A program made the position numbers and the translations under genes. DNA of 64,000 nt from Microbacterium sp. MYb72 (GTDB lineage Bacteria > Actinomycetota > Actinomycetes > Actinomycetales > Microbacteriaceae), in contig NZ_PCOT01000001.1 in NCBI RefSeq assembly GCF_002979415.1, forward strand, positions 124,001 to 188,000. The letters run 5' to 3'. Numbering within the stretch: the stretch's first letter is position 1; every line of letters starts with the position of its first letter. The notes beneath the pieces were generated by a model. The model was not told the DNA's origin. It made no database searches and worked only from the letters and a program-made list of their open reading frames with translations. This document shows, one piece after another, positions 11,559 through 19,778 of the stretch.

Positions 11559-12767
11559 GTGGCGGGATATCGGGATCTTCTTCGCACGCCGGGAGTGGCG
11601 CGCATGATCGCTGCTCAGCTGACCGCGCGCTTCCCGAACGGGATGAGCTCCCTCGCGATCCTGCTGCACGTCGAGCAGCAGACCGGCTCGTACGGCGCCG
11701 CCGGTCTCGTGCTCGCGGCGACCAGCGTCGGCCAGGCCGTCGCCGGCCCGATCACGAGCCGGTGGATGGGCGTCTGGGGCATGCGGCGCGTGCTCACTCT
11801 CACGCTCAGCGTGTGCGTCGTCGCCATCCTGGGTCTCGCCCTGCTGCCTCTCACCCTGCCGGGATACATGATCCTCGGTCTGATCGCCGGGCTCTCCACC
11901 CCGCCGATCCAGGCAGCGGTGCGGACGATCTACCCCAAGCTGGTGAACTCGTCCCAGCTGACGCCGCTCTTCTCCCTCGACGCCTCCCTGCAGGAGATCA
12001 TCTGGATCCTCGCTCCGGTGGTGATCACCCTCGTGTCCACGCAGATCGGCACGGTGGAGGGCCTGCTGCTCGTGGCGATCGTGCTGGTCGGCGGCGGTTC
12101 GTGGTTCATCCTCTCCCCCGAGGTCGGCCGCGTCCGCATCCCGCGCAGCCGCAACCCCCTCGGCACGGTCGTGCTCAAGCCTCCGGTGATGCTGGCGACC
12201 GTGATCGGCTTCCTCCTGATCGGCGCGTGCGCCGCGGTCGAGGTCGGCGTCGTCGCCACCTTCGAGCACGGAAGCCTGGAGGCGGGGCTCGTCCTCGCGG
12301 TGTTCTCCGCGGGCAGCCTGGCGGGCGGACTCGCGTTCGGCCACCTCCCCATCGGCCCCTGGGCGATGGCCAGGCGACTGCTGATCGTCACGGTCGGACT
12401 CGCGCTGACGATGGTGATGCTGAACGTGTTCTGGCTCGGCGGCACCCTGATCCTCGCGGGGATCGGCATCGCCCCCGCCCTCGCGATGCTCTTCGCGATC
12501 ACCTCGGCGAGCGTGAAGTTCAGCGAGACCGCTGAGGCGTTCGGCTGGGCGGGCACCGGTCAGCTCATCGGCGCGGCTGCGGGCTCCGCGGTCGCCGGCT
12601 TCCTCGTCGACGTCACCGACTGGCGCGGCGCGTACCTCGCGGCCACGCTGTTCGCCGCGGTCGGGCTGGTGGTGTCGATCGTGTTCGTGCGGGCATTCCC
12701 CGACCTGCGCGGCCGCGACGCGAGCCCTCGCCCCGACACGGAGCCGCTCGCCGTCACCCCGTCCTGA
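11559..12767 (+). CDS. Major facilitator superfamily transporter
   Basis: Integral membrane protein of 402 residues with about twelve hydrophobic segments, a GPITSRWMGVWGMRRVL loop between segments 2 and 3 (the MFS motif-A position), and a second-half counterpart GHLPIGPWAMARRL. It most resembles drug or small-molecule efflux MFS proteins; the substrate cannot be read. The GTG start has no Shine-Dalgarno but a TAGCGT hexamer six bases upstream. The C-terminal 25 residues are hydrophilic. It is followed after 20 bases by a hydrolase gene with its own leaderless-type promoter. Confidence 0.8.
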   Translation: MAGYRDLLRTPGVARMIAAQLTARFPNGMSSLAILLHVEQQTGSYGAAGLVLAATSVGQAVAGPITSRWMGVWGMRRVLTLTLSVCVVAILGLALLPLTLPGYMILGLIAGLSTPPIQAAVRTIYPKLVNSSQLTPLFSLDASLQEIIWILAPVVITLVSTQIGTVEGLLLVAIVLVGGGSWFILSPEVGRVRIPRSRNPLGTVVLKPPVMLATVIGFLLIGACAAVEVGVVATFEHGSLEAGLVLAVFSAGSLAGGLAFGHLPIGPWAMARRLLIVTVGLALTMVMLNVFWLGGTLILAGIGIAPALAMLFAITSASVKFSETAEAFGWAGTGQLIGAAAGSAVAGFLVDVTDWRGAYLAATLFAAVGLVVSIVFVRAFPDLRGRDASPRPDTEPLAVTPS

Positions 12768-12775
12768 GCGGATCG

Positions 12776-12787
12776 TAAGCTGGGCTC
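12776..12787 (+). promoter_or_regulatory. Leaderless promoter of the hydrolase gene
   Basis: TAAGCT (12776-12781) plus six bases precedes the ATG at 12788, with no ribosome binding site. Confidence 0.5.
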
Positions 12788-13546
12788 ATGCCCGCGCCGC
12801 TCACCCTCCCTCGCATCTCCTGGGGAGATCCCGCGTCCTCCAGACGAGCGCTCCTCGTGCACGGTCTCGGCTCCTCGGCCGCTCTCATGTGGCGTCTGGG
12901 CGACGCCCTGGCCGGGGCCGGATGGCATGCCACCGCCGTCGACCTGCGCGGTCACGGAGACGCGCCCCGCTCCCTCGACTACACGATCGCGGCGTACGCC
13001 TCCGATCTCGCGGCGACCCGCCCCGAGGGCGACGGGGCCTGGGATGCCGTGATCGGCCACTCCCTCGGCGGCGCCTCCAGCACGGTAGCCGCGGCGTCCT
13101 CTCCCGGATGGACGCTCCGGCTCATCCTCATCGACCCTGCCATCGTGCTCGACGGACGCGATGCGAACGTCATCCGCAGGAGCCAGGAGCGCGCGTTCGC
13201 CGACAACCGCATCGACGCCGTGCGCGACGAGCATCCGCACTGGCACCCGCAGGACGTCGAGCTGAAGGTGGACGCCGTGCACCGCGCCAGCCGCTGGGCG
13301 GTCGAGCAGACGAGCGTCCAGAACCGGCCGTGGGATGTCCGTCCAGAGGCTGCGCAGCTGTCCGTCCCCACGCACGTGATCGCCGCGGATCCGACCGTCT
13401 TCAGTCTGTTCCGCGGAGACTCGGCCGCGGAGATCCTCGCATCCAATCCGCGTCTCACGATGAGCGTGGTCGAGGGAGCCGGCCACTCGCTGCACCGCGA
13501 CAAGCCGGAGGAGTCCGTGCGTCATCTGTTGGAGGCCCTGTCATGA
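12788..13546 (+). CDS. Alpha/beta hydrolase
   Basis: Alpha/beta-fold hydrolase of 252 residues. The oxyanion HGLGSS is at 25-30, nucleophile Ser92 sits in GHSLGG, and a C-terminal His in EGAGHSLHRDKPE completes the triad. No signal peptide is present. It overlaps the following flavoenzyme gene by ATGA, so the two products are probably used together, perhaps on an ester or thioester. The substrate is unknown. Confidence 0.82.
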   Translation: MPAPLTLPRISWGDPASSRRALLVHGLGSSAALMWRLGDALAGAGWHATAVDLRGHGDAPRSLDYTIAAYASDLAATRPEGDGAWDAVIGHSLGGASSTVAAASSPGWTLRLILIDPAIVLDGRDANVIRRSQERAFADNRIDAVRDEHPHWHPQDVELKVDAVHRASRWAVEQTSVQNRPWDVRPEAAQLSVPTHVIAADPTVFSLFRGDSAAEILASNPRLTMSVVEGAGHSLHRDKPEESVRHLLEALS

Positions 13547-14703
13547 GCGAATTCGATCCCGCCGCGTACCTGCCGGACGACCTCCTGGAGCGCATCCGCG
13601 AGCGCGCACCGATCCACGACCGCGAGAACACCTTCCCCCAGCAGGACCTCGACGAGCTGCGGGATGCCGGCTACCTCTCGATCCTCGTGCCCGCCGAGCG
13701 CGGCGGCGCGGGGCTGGGTCTCGCCGAGGCCGCGCTCCTGCAGCAGCGGCTCGCCGGTGCGGCCCCGGCGACCGCGCTGGCGATCAACATGCATCTCGTC
13801 TGGACGGGCGTCGCGAAGGTCTTCTCCGATCGCGGAGTGCCTGGCCTCGAGTTCGTGCAGGACGGCGCCGTCGCCGGGGAGGTCTTCGCTTTCGGCATCA
13901 GCGAGGGCGGCAACGACCTCGTGCTGTTCGGCAGCGACACCGCTGCCGAGCCGACAGGAGACGACGGCTACTCCTTCACGGGGACGAAGATCTTCACCTC
14001 CCTGGCCCCCGTCTGGACGAAGCTCGGACTGCACGGGCTCGACACCACGAGCGACGACGCCCCGAAGCTCGTGTTCGCGTTCGTGGATCGCACGGCGGCC
14101 GTCGAGACCGGAGACGACTGGGACACCCTGGGCATGCGCGCGACCCAGTCCCGCACCACCCGGCTGAAGGGCGCGGTGGCGGATGCCGCGCACGTGGTCC
14201 GCCGCATCGACCCCGGGCCCACGCCCGATCCGATCGTGTTCGGCATCTTCTCGGTGTTCGAGATCCTGCTCGCCTCTGTGTACACGGGCATCGCGCGCCG
14301 CGCCCTCGATCTCGCGGTGCTGACCGCGCAGAAGCGCACCTCGAAGAGGACCGGCCTCGCCTACGCCCAGGACCCGGACATCCGCTGGCGGATCGCCGAC
14401 ATGGCCCTCTCCTACGATGCGCTGCCGCCGCAGATCGCCGCGCTCGCGCGCGACGTCGACGAGAGCGCAGACCACGGCGCCCGCTGGTTCTCGCTGCTGT
14501 CCGGCGTGAAGCATCGTGCGATCACCACCGCCAAGCACGTCGTCGACCAGGCGATGCTCACGGCGGGCGGCGGATCGTACTTCTCCTCGAACGAGCTGTC
14601 GCGGCTCTACCGCGACGTGCTCGCCGGGGCGTTCCATCCCTCCGACCCCGAGTCCGCTCACGCCACGGCGGCGAGCGCGTGGCTGGGCCCGATCGAGGCC
14701 TGA
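13543..14703 (+). CDS. Acyl-CoA dehydrogenase-fold flavoprotein (possibly monooxygenase type)
   Basis: Acyl-CoA-dehydrogenase-fold protein of 386 residues. Its N-terminal domain (QQDLDELRDAGYLSILVPAERGGAGLGLAEAA) and middle domain (FGISEGGNDLV, YSFTGTKIFTSLAP) are clear. The C-terminus, GGGSYFSSNELSRLYRDVLAGAFHPSDPESAH, resembles the DszC/HpaB-like group and lacks the YEG-type catalytic Glu. It could therefore be a two-component flavin monooxygenase or an atypical dehydrogenase. It is translationally coupled to the hydrolase. Confidence 0.75.
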   Translation: MSEFDPAAYLPDDLLERIRERAPIHDRENTFPQQDLDELRDAGYLSILVPAERGGAGLGLAEAALLQQRLAGAAPATALAINMHLVWTGVAKVFSDRGVPGLEFVQDGAVAGEVFAFGISEGGNDLVLFGSDTAAEPTGDDGYSFTGTKIFTSLAPVWTKLGLHGLDTTSDDAPKLVFAFVDRTAAVETGDDWDTLGMRATQSRTTRLKGAVADAAHVVRRIDPGPTPDPIVFGIFSVFEILLASVYTGIARRALDLAVLTAQKRTSKRTGLAYAQDPDIRWRIADMALSYDALPPQIAALARDVDESADHGARWFSLLSGVKHRAITTAKHVVDQAMLTAGGGSYFSSNELSRLYRDVLAGAFHPSDPESAHATAASAWLGPIEA

Positions 14704-14710
14704 ACCCGCG

Positions 14711-14744
14711 ATTTCGCAGATTTTCTGAATTTCTCCTGCGGAAT
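14711..14744. promoter_or_regulatory. Candidate Lrp/AsnC operator
   Basis: Arms ATTTCGCAG (14711-14719) and CTGCGGAAT (14736-14744) are inverted with one mismatch and flank an AT-rich 16-base centre. This is 39 bases before the Lrp-type gene. The layout fits Lrp-family sites, but binding is inferred. Confidence 0.4.
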
Positions 14745-14783
14745 CGGTTGCCGATCGACCCTTGATGATGCGAGGATCGCACC

Positions 14784-15251
14784 ATGGGTTCGACGAAGAA
14801 GCTCCCCACCCTCGACGACGTCTCCAAGACGATCATCGAGCTGCTCCAGGAGGACGGGCGCCGCTCGTACTCCGATATCGGGCGCGTCGTCGGCCTCAGT
14901 GAGGCCGCGGTCCGCCAGCGCGTGCAGCGCCTCACCGACTCCGGGGTCATGCAGATCGTCGCGGTGACCGATCCGATGCAGCTCGGCTTCAGCCGGCAGG
15001 CGATGATCGGCATCCGCGTGACCGGCGACACCCGGGTCGTCGCCGAGGAGATCGCCGCGATCGAGGCGATCGACTACGTCGTGATCACGGTCGGTTCGTT
15101 CGACATCCTCGCCGAGGTCGTGTGCGAGGACGACGACGATCTGCTCGCGCTGATCAACGACAGCATCCGACCGATCGACGGAGTCCTGTCGACCGAGACC
15201 TTCATCTACGCCAAGCTGCAGAAGCAGCTCTACAACTGGGGGACCAGATGA
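14784..15251 (+). CDS. Lrp/AsnC family transcriptional regulator
   Basis: Regulator of 155 residues with an N-terminal AsnC helix-turn-helix (LDDVSKTIIELLQEDGR...YSDIGRVVGLSEAAVRQRVQRLTDSG, about residues 12-55) and a RAM ligand domain (VAVTDPMQLGF ... ITVGSFDILAEVVCEDDDDLL). GAGGA precedes the ATG. It overlaps the aminotransferase by ATGA, so it very likely controls that gene in response to an amino acid or amine. Confidence 0.9.
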   Translation: MGSTKKLPTLDDVSKTIIELLQEDGRRSYSDIGRVVGLSEAAVRQRVQRLTDSGVMQIVAVTDPMQLGFSRQAMIGIRVTGDTRVVAEEIAAIEAIDYVVITVGSFDILAEVVCEDDDDLLALINDSIRPIDGVLSTETFIYAKLQKQLYNWGTR

Positions 15252-16633
15252 GCACCACACCCACCGAAGCCGAACTCCAGGCGATGGCCAAAGACCACCT
15301 CTGGATGCACTTCACCCGGCAGTCCACGATGGAGAAGTCGGGCGTGCCCATCATCGTCAAGGGCGACGGCCACCGCATCTGGGACTCCAAGGGCAAGGAG
15401 TACTTCGACGGCCTCGCCGGCCTGTTCGTGGTCAACGCGGGTCACGGCCGTCGCCGGCTCGCCGAGGCTGCGGCGAAGCAGGCGTCTGAGCTGTCCTTCT
15501 TCCCGCTGTGGTCGTACGCCCACCCCGCGGCGATCGAGCTCGCCGATCGGCTGGCCGAGGAGGCGCCGGGCGACCTGAACCGCGTCTTCTTCTCCACGGG
15601 CGGCGGCGAAGCGGTCGAGACCGCCTTCAAGCTCGCCAAGCAGTACTGGAAGCTGATGGGCCAGCCCACCAAGCACAAGGTCATCTCGCGCGCGGTCGCC
15701 TACCACGGCACCCCGCAGGGCGCTCTGGCGATCACCGGCATCCCCGCCATGAAGGCGATGTTCGAGCCGGTCACCCCCGGTGGATTCCGCGTGCCGAACA
15801 CGAACTTCTACCGCGCCGCCGAGATGGGCGCGCCGTCTGACGACATCGAGCTGTTCGGCCGCTGGGCCGCCGACCGCATCGAGGAGATGATCCTCTTCGA
15901 GGGCCCGGAGACGGTCGCCGCGGTGTTCCTCGAGCCCGTGCAGAACTCCGGCGGATGCTTCCCGCCGCCTCCCGGCTACTTCGCCAGGGTCCGTGAGATC
16001 TGCGACAAGTACGACGTGCTGCTCGTGTCCGACGAGGTCATCTGCGCCTTCGGTCGTCTCGGCCACACCTTCGCGTGCACGGGACTCGGCTACGTGCCCG
16101 ACATGATCACATGCGCCAAGGGCATGACCAGCGGCTACTCCCCGATCGGCGCGACCATCGTCAGCGACCGCATCTACGAGCCGTTCTCGAAGGGCGACAC
16201 GACCTTCTATCACGGCTACACCTTCGGCGGGCACCCCGTGTCGGCCGCGGTCGCGCTGGAGAACCTCGCGATCTTCGACGAGGAGAACCTCAACGCGCAC
16301 GTGCGGGAGAACTCCCCCCTGTTCCGCGCCGAGCTCGAGAAGCTCAGCGACCTGCCCATCGTGGGCGACGTCCGCGGCGACGGGTACTTCTTCGGCATCG
16401 AGCTGGTCAAGGACAAGACGACCCGCGAGACGTTCGACGACGCGGAGTCCGAGCGCCTGCTGCGCGGCTTCCTCTCCCCCGCGCTCTACGAGGCGGGGCT
16501 GTACTGTCGCGCCGACGACCGCGGCGACCCCGTGATCCAGCTCGCACCGCCGCTCACGATCGGGCCGTCCGAGTTCCGCGAGATCGAGCAGATCCTCCGC
16601 GATGTGCTGACCCGCGCGCAGGGGGTCCTCTAG
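15248..16633 (+). CDS. Class III (omega) aminotransferase
   Basis: PLP-dependent aminotransferase of 461 residues. STGGGEAVETAFKLAK (116-131) binds the cofactor phosphate, Asp262 lies in VSDEVICAFGR, and Lys291 in CAKGMTSGYSPIGA is the Schiff-base lysine. It belongs to the omega-amino acid or amine:pyruvate group (putrescine, beta-alanine or similar donors). It is coupled to an Lrp regulator upstream and overlaps the PucR stop by four bases on the other strand. The neighbouring MmsA-type dehydrogenase suggests beta-alanine to malonate semialdehyde, but a diamine is equally possible. Confidence 0.85.
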   Translation: MSTTPTEAELQAMAKDHLWMHFTRQSTMEKSGVPIIVKGDGHRIWDSKGKEYFDGLAGLFVVNAGHGRRRLAEAAAKQASELSFFPLWSYAHPAAIELADRLAEEAPGDLNRVFFSTGGGEAVETAFKLAKQYWKLMGQPTKHKVISRAVAYHGTPQGALAITGIPAMKAMFEPVTPGGFRVPNTNFYRAAEMGAPSDDIELFGRWAADRIEEMILFEGPETVAAVFLEPVQNSGGCFPPPPGYFARVREICDKYDVLLVSDEVICAFGRLGHTFACTGLGYVPDMITCAKGMTSGYSPIGATIVSDRIYEPFSKGDTTFYHGYTFGGHPVSAAVALENLAIFDEENLNAHVRENSPLFRAELEKLSDLPIVGDVRGDGYFFGIELVKDKTTRETFDDAESERLLRGFLSPALYEAGLYCRADDRGDPVIQLAPPLTIGPSEFREIEQILRDVLTRAQGVL

Positions 16634-18168
16634 CTCCCCGCGGTGCTCCGCCTCGCCAGCAGCGCGAGGTGGAGCGCCGCGAGCGTCTCGCCGTCGTCGA
16701 GGTCGGCGTCCAGCAGATCGCCGATCAGCGTGATCCGCTGGTAGAACACCGACCGGGAGAGATGGCTGGCGGATGCCGCCGCAGAGCGGTTGCCCGGATG
16801 AGCGACGAGTGCGCCGAGCACGTCGAGCAGATCGCCTCGGCGTTCGCGGTCGTAGGCGACGAGGGGTGCGAGCATCCGCTCGCTGTGCGCGTGCAGGCGG
16901 TGATCGTCGCGCAGTGAGGCGACCAGGCGCTCGAGCGGACGGTCGTCGACGCGACGCACCCGAGCGCCCGCGTCGGAGCGATCGCTCGCCGCCAGGTCGC
17001 GCGCGGCGCGGAGGGAGGAGAGCAGATCGAGCACGCCGTCGGCCGGTGGTCCGACGAAGACCGCCCGCTCGCCGCCCGCGATGCGTACCACCAGCTCATC
17101 GGTGAGCACGACGGATGCCGGCAGTGACAGCAGCGCCACGTCGTCGTCGCCCACCCGGGCGGCCACCACGGCGCATCCCGCCTGCCTGGCGCGATACGCG
17201 AGCTCGCTGGCGGAGCGTGCGCCGCGAGCGACGATTCCGTGGCACTGCCGATCCGCGACGGCGAAGCCTCCGGCGGCGAGGCGTGCGGCGATGTCGTCGG
17301 GGCTCGCGAACCGCGCCCCCAGCAGGTCGTCGATGATGCCGCTCTGGGCGAGCACCGACCACTCGGCGTCGCCGCCGTCGGCGAGGCATCCGAAGGCGAG
17401 CGCGGTCGCCCCCTGCTCCAGCACGGTGAGGCGACCCGCAGGATGCGCGGGTCCAGGCAGCGCCAGGAGCGTCCCCCACCGCACCCCTCTCGCCTGCACC
17501 GGGACGCGATCGACCTCCCCGAGATCCCTCAGCGCCTCGGCCACCGGCATCCGCAGCGCCTCCAGCGCGATCACCTCGTGCGCGAGGTTCTCCAGGACGA
17601 CAGGGGCGCCCAGCGCCTTCGCCGTCTCCGACACCACGACATCGGCCGGGGCTCCCTGAAGGCTCAGCGCCGTGAACAGCTCGTGCAGTCGCTGGCGCTC
17701 ACGAAGCGCGTCGGTCTGCGCCGCGATCAGCGCCCGGTGCACGGCCTCGGTGACCGTGACGAACTTGATCTCCGCGTGCAGCGCGATCAGCGCCAGCTCC
17801 GCCTCGACGCACACGTCGATCACGGGATCGGGGACGCGCGCGTGCCCGGAGCCGAGCTCGACGACGATGCCCGCGATCCCCGCACGATGCAGCGCCTGTG
17901 CGAACGAGCGCAGCTCCCCCGCATCCGACGGCCACCCCGCCCCGGTGCTGAGCAGCAGCTCTCCACCGTCGAGCAGACGGGCGACGGCGGCGCTGTCGGA
18001 GACATGCGCCCAGCGCACCTCGGCGTCGAGGGCTCCTCCCCCGACGATCACCTCCGGAGAGCCCGCCTGCAGCACCGGCTCGGCGAGCACGTCCGCCACG
18101 GTCAGCAGCGCATCCCGTCGCGCCGGACGATCTGTCTGATCTGCGCCGAAGTCCTGACGTTCTGACAT
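16630..18168 (-). CDS. PucR family transcriptional regulator
   Basis: Protein of 512 residues. The N-terminal PucR-type sensory domain runs from about residue 20 to 150 (LTVADVLAEPVLQAGSPEVI ... AEIKFVTVTEAVHRAL). The C-terminal helix-turn-helix of the PucR/CdaR type is in LLDVLGALVAHPGNRSAAASASHLSRSVFYQRITLIGDLL. Such regulators control purine, GABA or amine catabolism. It is divergent from the MmsA gene with only 97 bases between, and likely regulates it and perhaps the downstream pot-like genes. Confidence 0.85.
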   Translation of the reverse strand: MSERQDFGADQTDRPARRDALLTVADVLAEPVLQAGSPEVIVGGGALDAEVRWAHVSDSAAVARLLDGGELLLSTGAGWPSDAGELRSFAQALHRAGIAGIVVELGSGHARVPDPVIDVCVEAELALIALHAEIKFVTVTEAVHRALIAAQTDALRERQRLHELFTALSLQGAPADVVVSETAKALGAPVVLENLAHEVIALEALRMPVAEALRDLGEVDRVPVQARGVRWGTLLALPGPAHPAGRLTVLEQGATALAFGCLADGGDAEWSVLAQSGIIDDLLGARFASPDDIAARLAAGGFAVADRQCHGIVARGARSASELAYRARQAGCAVVAARVGDDDVALLSLPASVVLTDELVVRIAGGERAVFVGPPADGVLDLLSSLRAARDLAASDRSDAGARVRRVDDRPLERLVASLRDDHRLHAHSERMLAPLVAYDRERRGDLLDVLGALVAHPGNRSAAASASHLSRSVFYQRITLIGDLLDADLDDGETLAALHLALLARRSTAGS

Positions 18169-18212
18169 CGCTGATCGCCGTTCCCCTCTGTGATCATTGA
18201 GAAGTACCAGCG

Positions 18213-18240
18213 TATCGAACCCCGGTCAGAGTGTTCGATA
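18213..18240. promoter_or_regulatory. Inverted repeat between pucR-type gene and mmsA
   Basis: TATCGAAC (18213-18220) and GTTCGATA (18233-18240) form a perfect 8-base inverted repeat around a 12-base centre, in the divergent promoter region 26 bases before the mmsA start. It is a candidate PucR operator. The word CATTGAGAA at 18195-18203 recurs upstream of the ABC-transporter ATPase gene (25262-25270). Confidence 0.4.
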
Positions 18241-18265
18241 AGCGCTTCCAGCTCGAAGGAGAACC

Positions 18266-19750
18266 GTGGACATCGTTCGTCACGTCATCGACGGAGTGGA
18301 GACCGCCGAGGCGGCCCGCACCGGCAAGATCTTCAACCCCGCCACCGGCGAGGTCGCCAGGGAGGTCGCATTCGCGTCGACCGCCGAGGTCGAGACCGCC
18401 ATCGCCGCCGCTGCCGCCGCTCTGCCCGCGTGGCGCGAGACGAGCCTGATCAAGCGCGCCGACGTGTTCTTCCGCCTGCGCCAGCTTCTCAAGGAGCGCA
18501 CCCCCGAGCTCGCCGCGATCGTCACGAACGAGCACGGCAAGGTGCTGTCGGATGCCGCGGGCGAGGTGTCGCGAGGCATCGAGAACGTCGAGTTCGCCGC
18601 AGGTCTCGTGCACCTGCTCAAGGGCGAGCGCAGCGAGCAGGTCGCCCGCGGCGTCGATGTGCACTCCGTGAAGCAGCCGGTCGGCGTCGTCGCCGCGATC
18701 ACCCCCTTCAACTTCCCGGTCATGGTGCCGCTGTGGATGGTCGCCTCCGCGATCGCCTGCGGCAACACGGTCGTCCTCAAGCCCAGCGAGAAGGACCCGT
18801 CGGCGGCGATCTGGCTCGCGAAGCTCTTCCAGGAGGCGGGTCTGCCCGCCGGCGTCCTCAACGTCGTCAACGGCGACAAGGAGGCGGTCGACGCGCTGCT
18901 CGAGTCGCCGCGCGTGAACGCGATCAGCTTCGTGGGATCCACCCCCATCGCCCGCTCGATCTACCAGCGCGCCTCTGCCGCCGGCAAGCGCGTCCAGGCG
19001 CTGGGCGGCGCGAAGAACCACATGGTCGTGATGCCGGACGCCGACATCGACGCCGCGGCCGACGCCGCGATCTCCGCGGCCTACGGATCCGCCGGCGAGC
19101 GCTGCATGGCCGTCTCGGTGCTGGTCGCGGTCGGCGACGTCGCCGACGACCTCATCGACGCGATCTCCTCGCGCATCCAGGGGCTCACGATCGGCGACGG
19201 AACGGATGCCGCGAGCGAGATGGGTCCGCTCATCACGCGCGAGCACCGCGATCGCGTCGCCTCCTACGTCACGGGCGCAGCGGCCGAGGGCGCGACCGTC
19301 GTCGTCGACGGCACCACTCAGCAGTTCGACTCCGACGGGTTCTTCATCGGCGTGAGCCTCGTCGACCACGTCCGTCCCGGCATGAAGGTCTACGAGGACG
19401 AGATCTTCGGCCCCGTGCTCTCCGTGGTCCGCGTGGAGAGCTATGCAGACGCCGTGGAGCTCGTGAACTCCAACTCCTATGGCAACGGCACCGCGATCTT
19501 CACGCGCGACGGGGGCACCGCACGTCAGTACGAGTTCGACATCGAGGTCGGCATGGTCGGCGTGAACGTGCCGATCCCCGTGCCGATCGGCGCGTACTCC
19601 TTCGGCGGCTGGAAGGACTCGCTGTTCGGCGACTCCCACATCTACGGCCCCGAATCGGTGCACTTCTACACTCGGTCCAAGGTCGTCACCACCCGCTGGC
19701 CCGACCACACCCCCTCGCAGATCGACCTGGGCTTCCCCAGCAACCACTGA
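18266..19750 (+). CDS. mmsA: CoA-acylating (methyl)malonate-semialdehyde dehydrogenase
   Basis: Aldehyde dehydrogenase of 494 residues, converting malonate or methylmalonate semialdehyde plus CoA and NAD+ to acetyl- or propionyl-CoA and CO2. ITPFNFPVMVP (145-155), Lys172 in VVLKPSEKDP and GSTPIA (225-230) are present, with nucleophile Cys280 in GSAGERCMAVS. The usual general-base Glu is replaced by the LGGAKNHMVV block (247-256), a hallmark of this CoA-dependent subgroup. The GTG start has AAGGAGAACC upstream. The flanking aminotransferases could supply malonate semialdehyde. Confidence 0.9.
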   Translation: MDIVRHVIDGVETAEAARTGKIFNPATGEVAREVAFASTAEVETAIAAAAAALPAWRETSLIKRADVFFRLRQLLKERTPELAAIVTNEHGKVLSDAAGEVSRGIENVEFAAGLVHLLKGERSEQVARGVDVHSVKQPVGVVAAITPFNFPVMVPLWMVASAIACGNTVVLKPSEKDPSAAIWLAKLFQEAGLPAGVLNVVNGDKEAVDALLESPRVNAISFVGSTPIARSIYQRASAAGKRVQALGGAKNHMVVMPDADIDAAADAAISAAYGSAGERCMAVSVLVAVGDVADDLIDAISSRIQGLTIGDGTDAASEMGPLITREHRDRVASYVTGAAAEGATVVVDGTTQQFDSDGFFIGVSLVDHVRPGMKVYEDEIFGPVLSVVRVESYADAVELVNSNSYGNGTAIFTRDGGTARQYEFDIEVGMVGVNVPIPVPIGAYSFGGWKDSLFGDSHIYGPESVHFYTRSKVVTTRWPDHTPSQIDLGFPSNH

Positions 19751-19778
19751 TCGGACACGGTTCTCGAAAGGCACCGAC

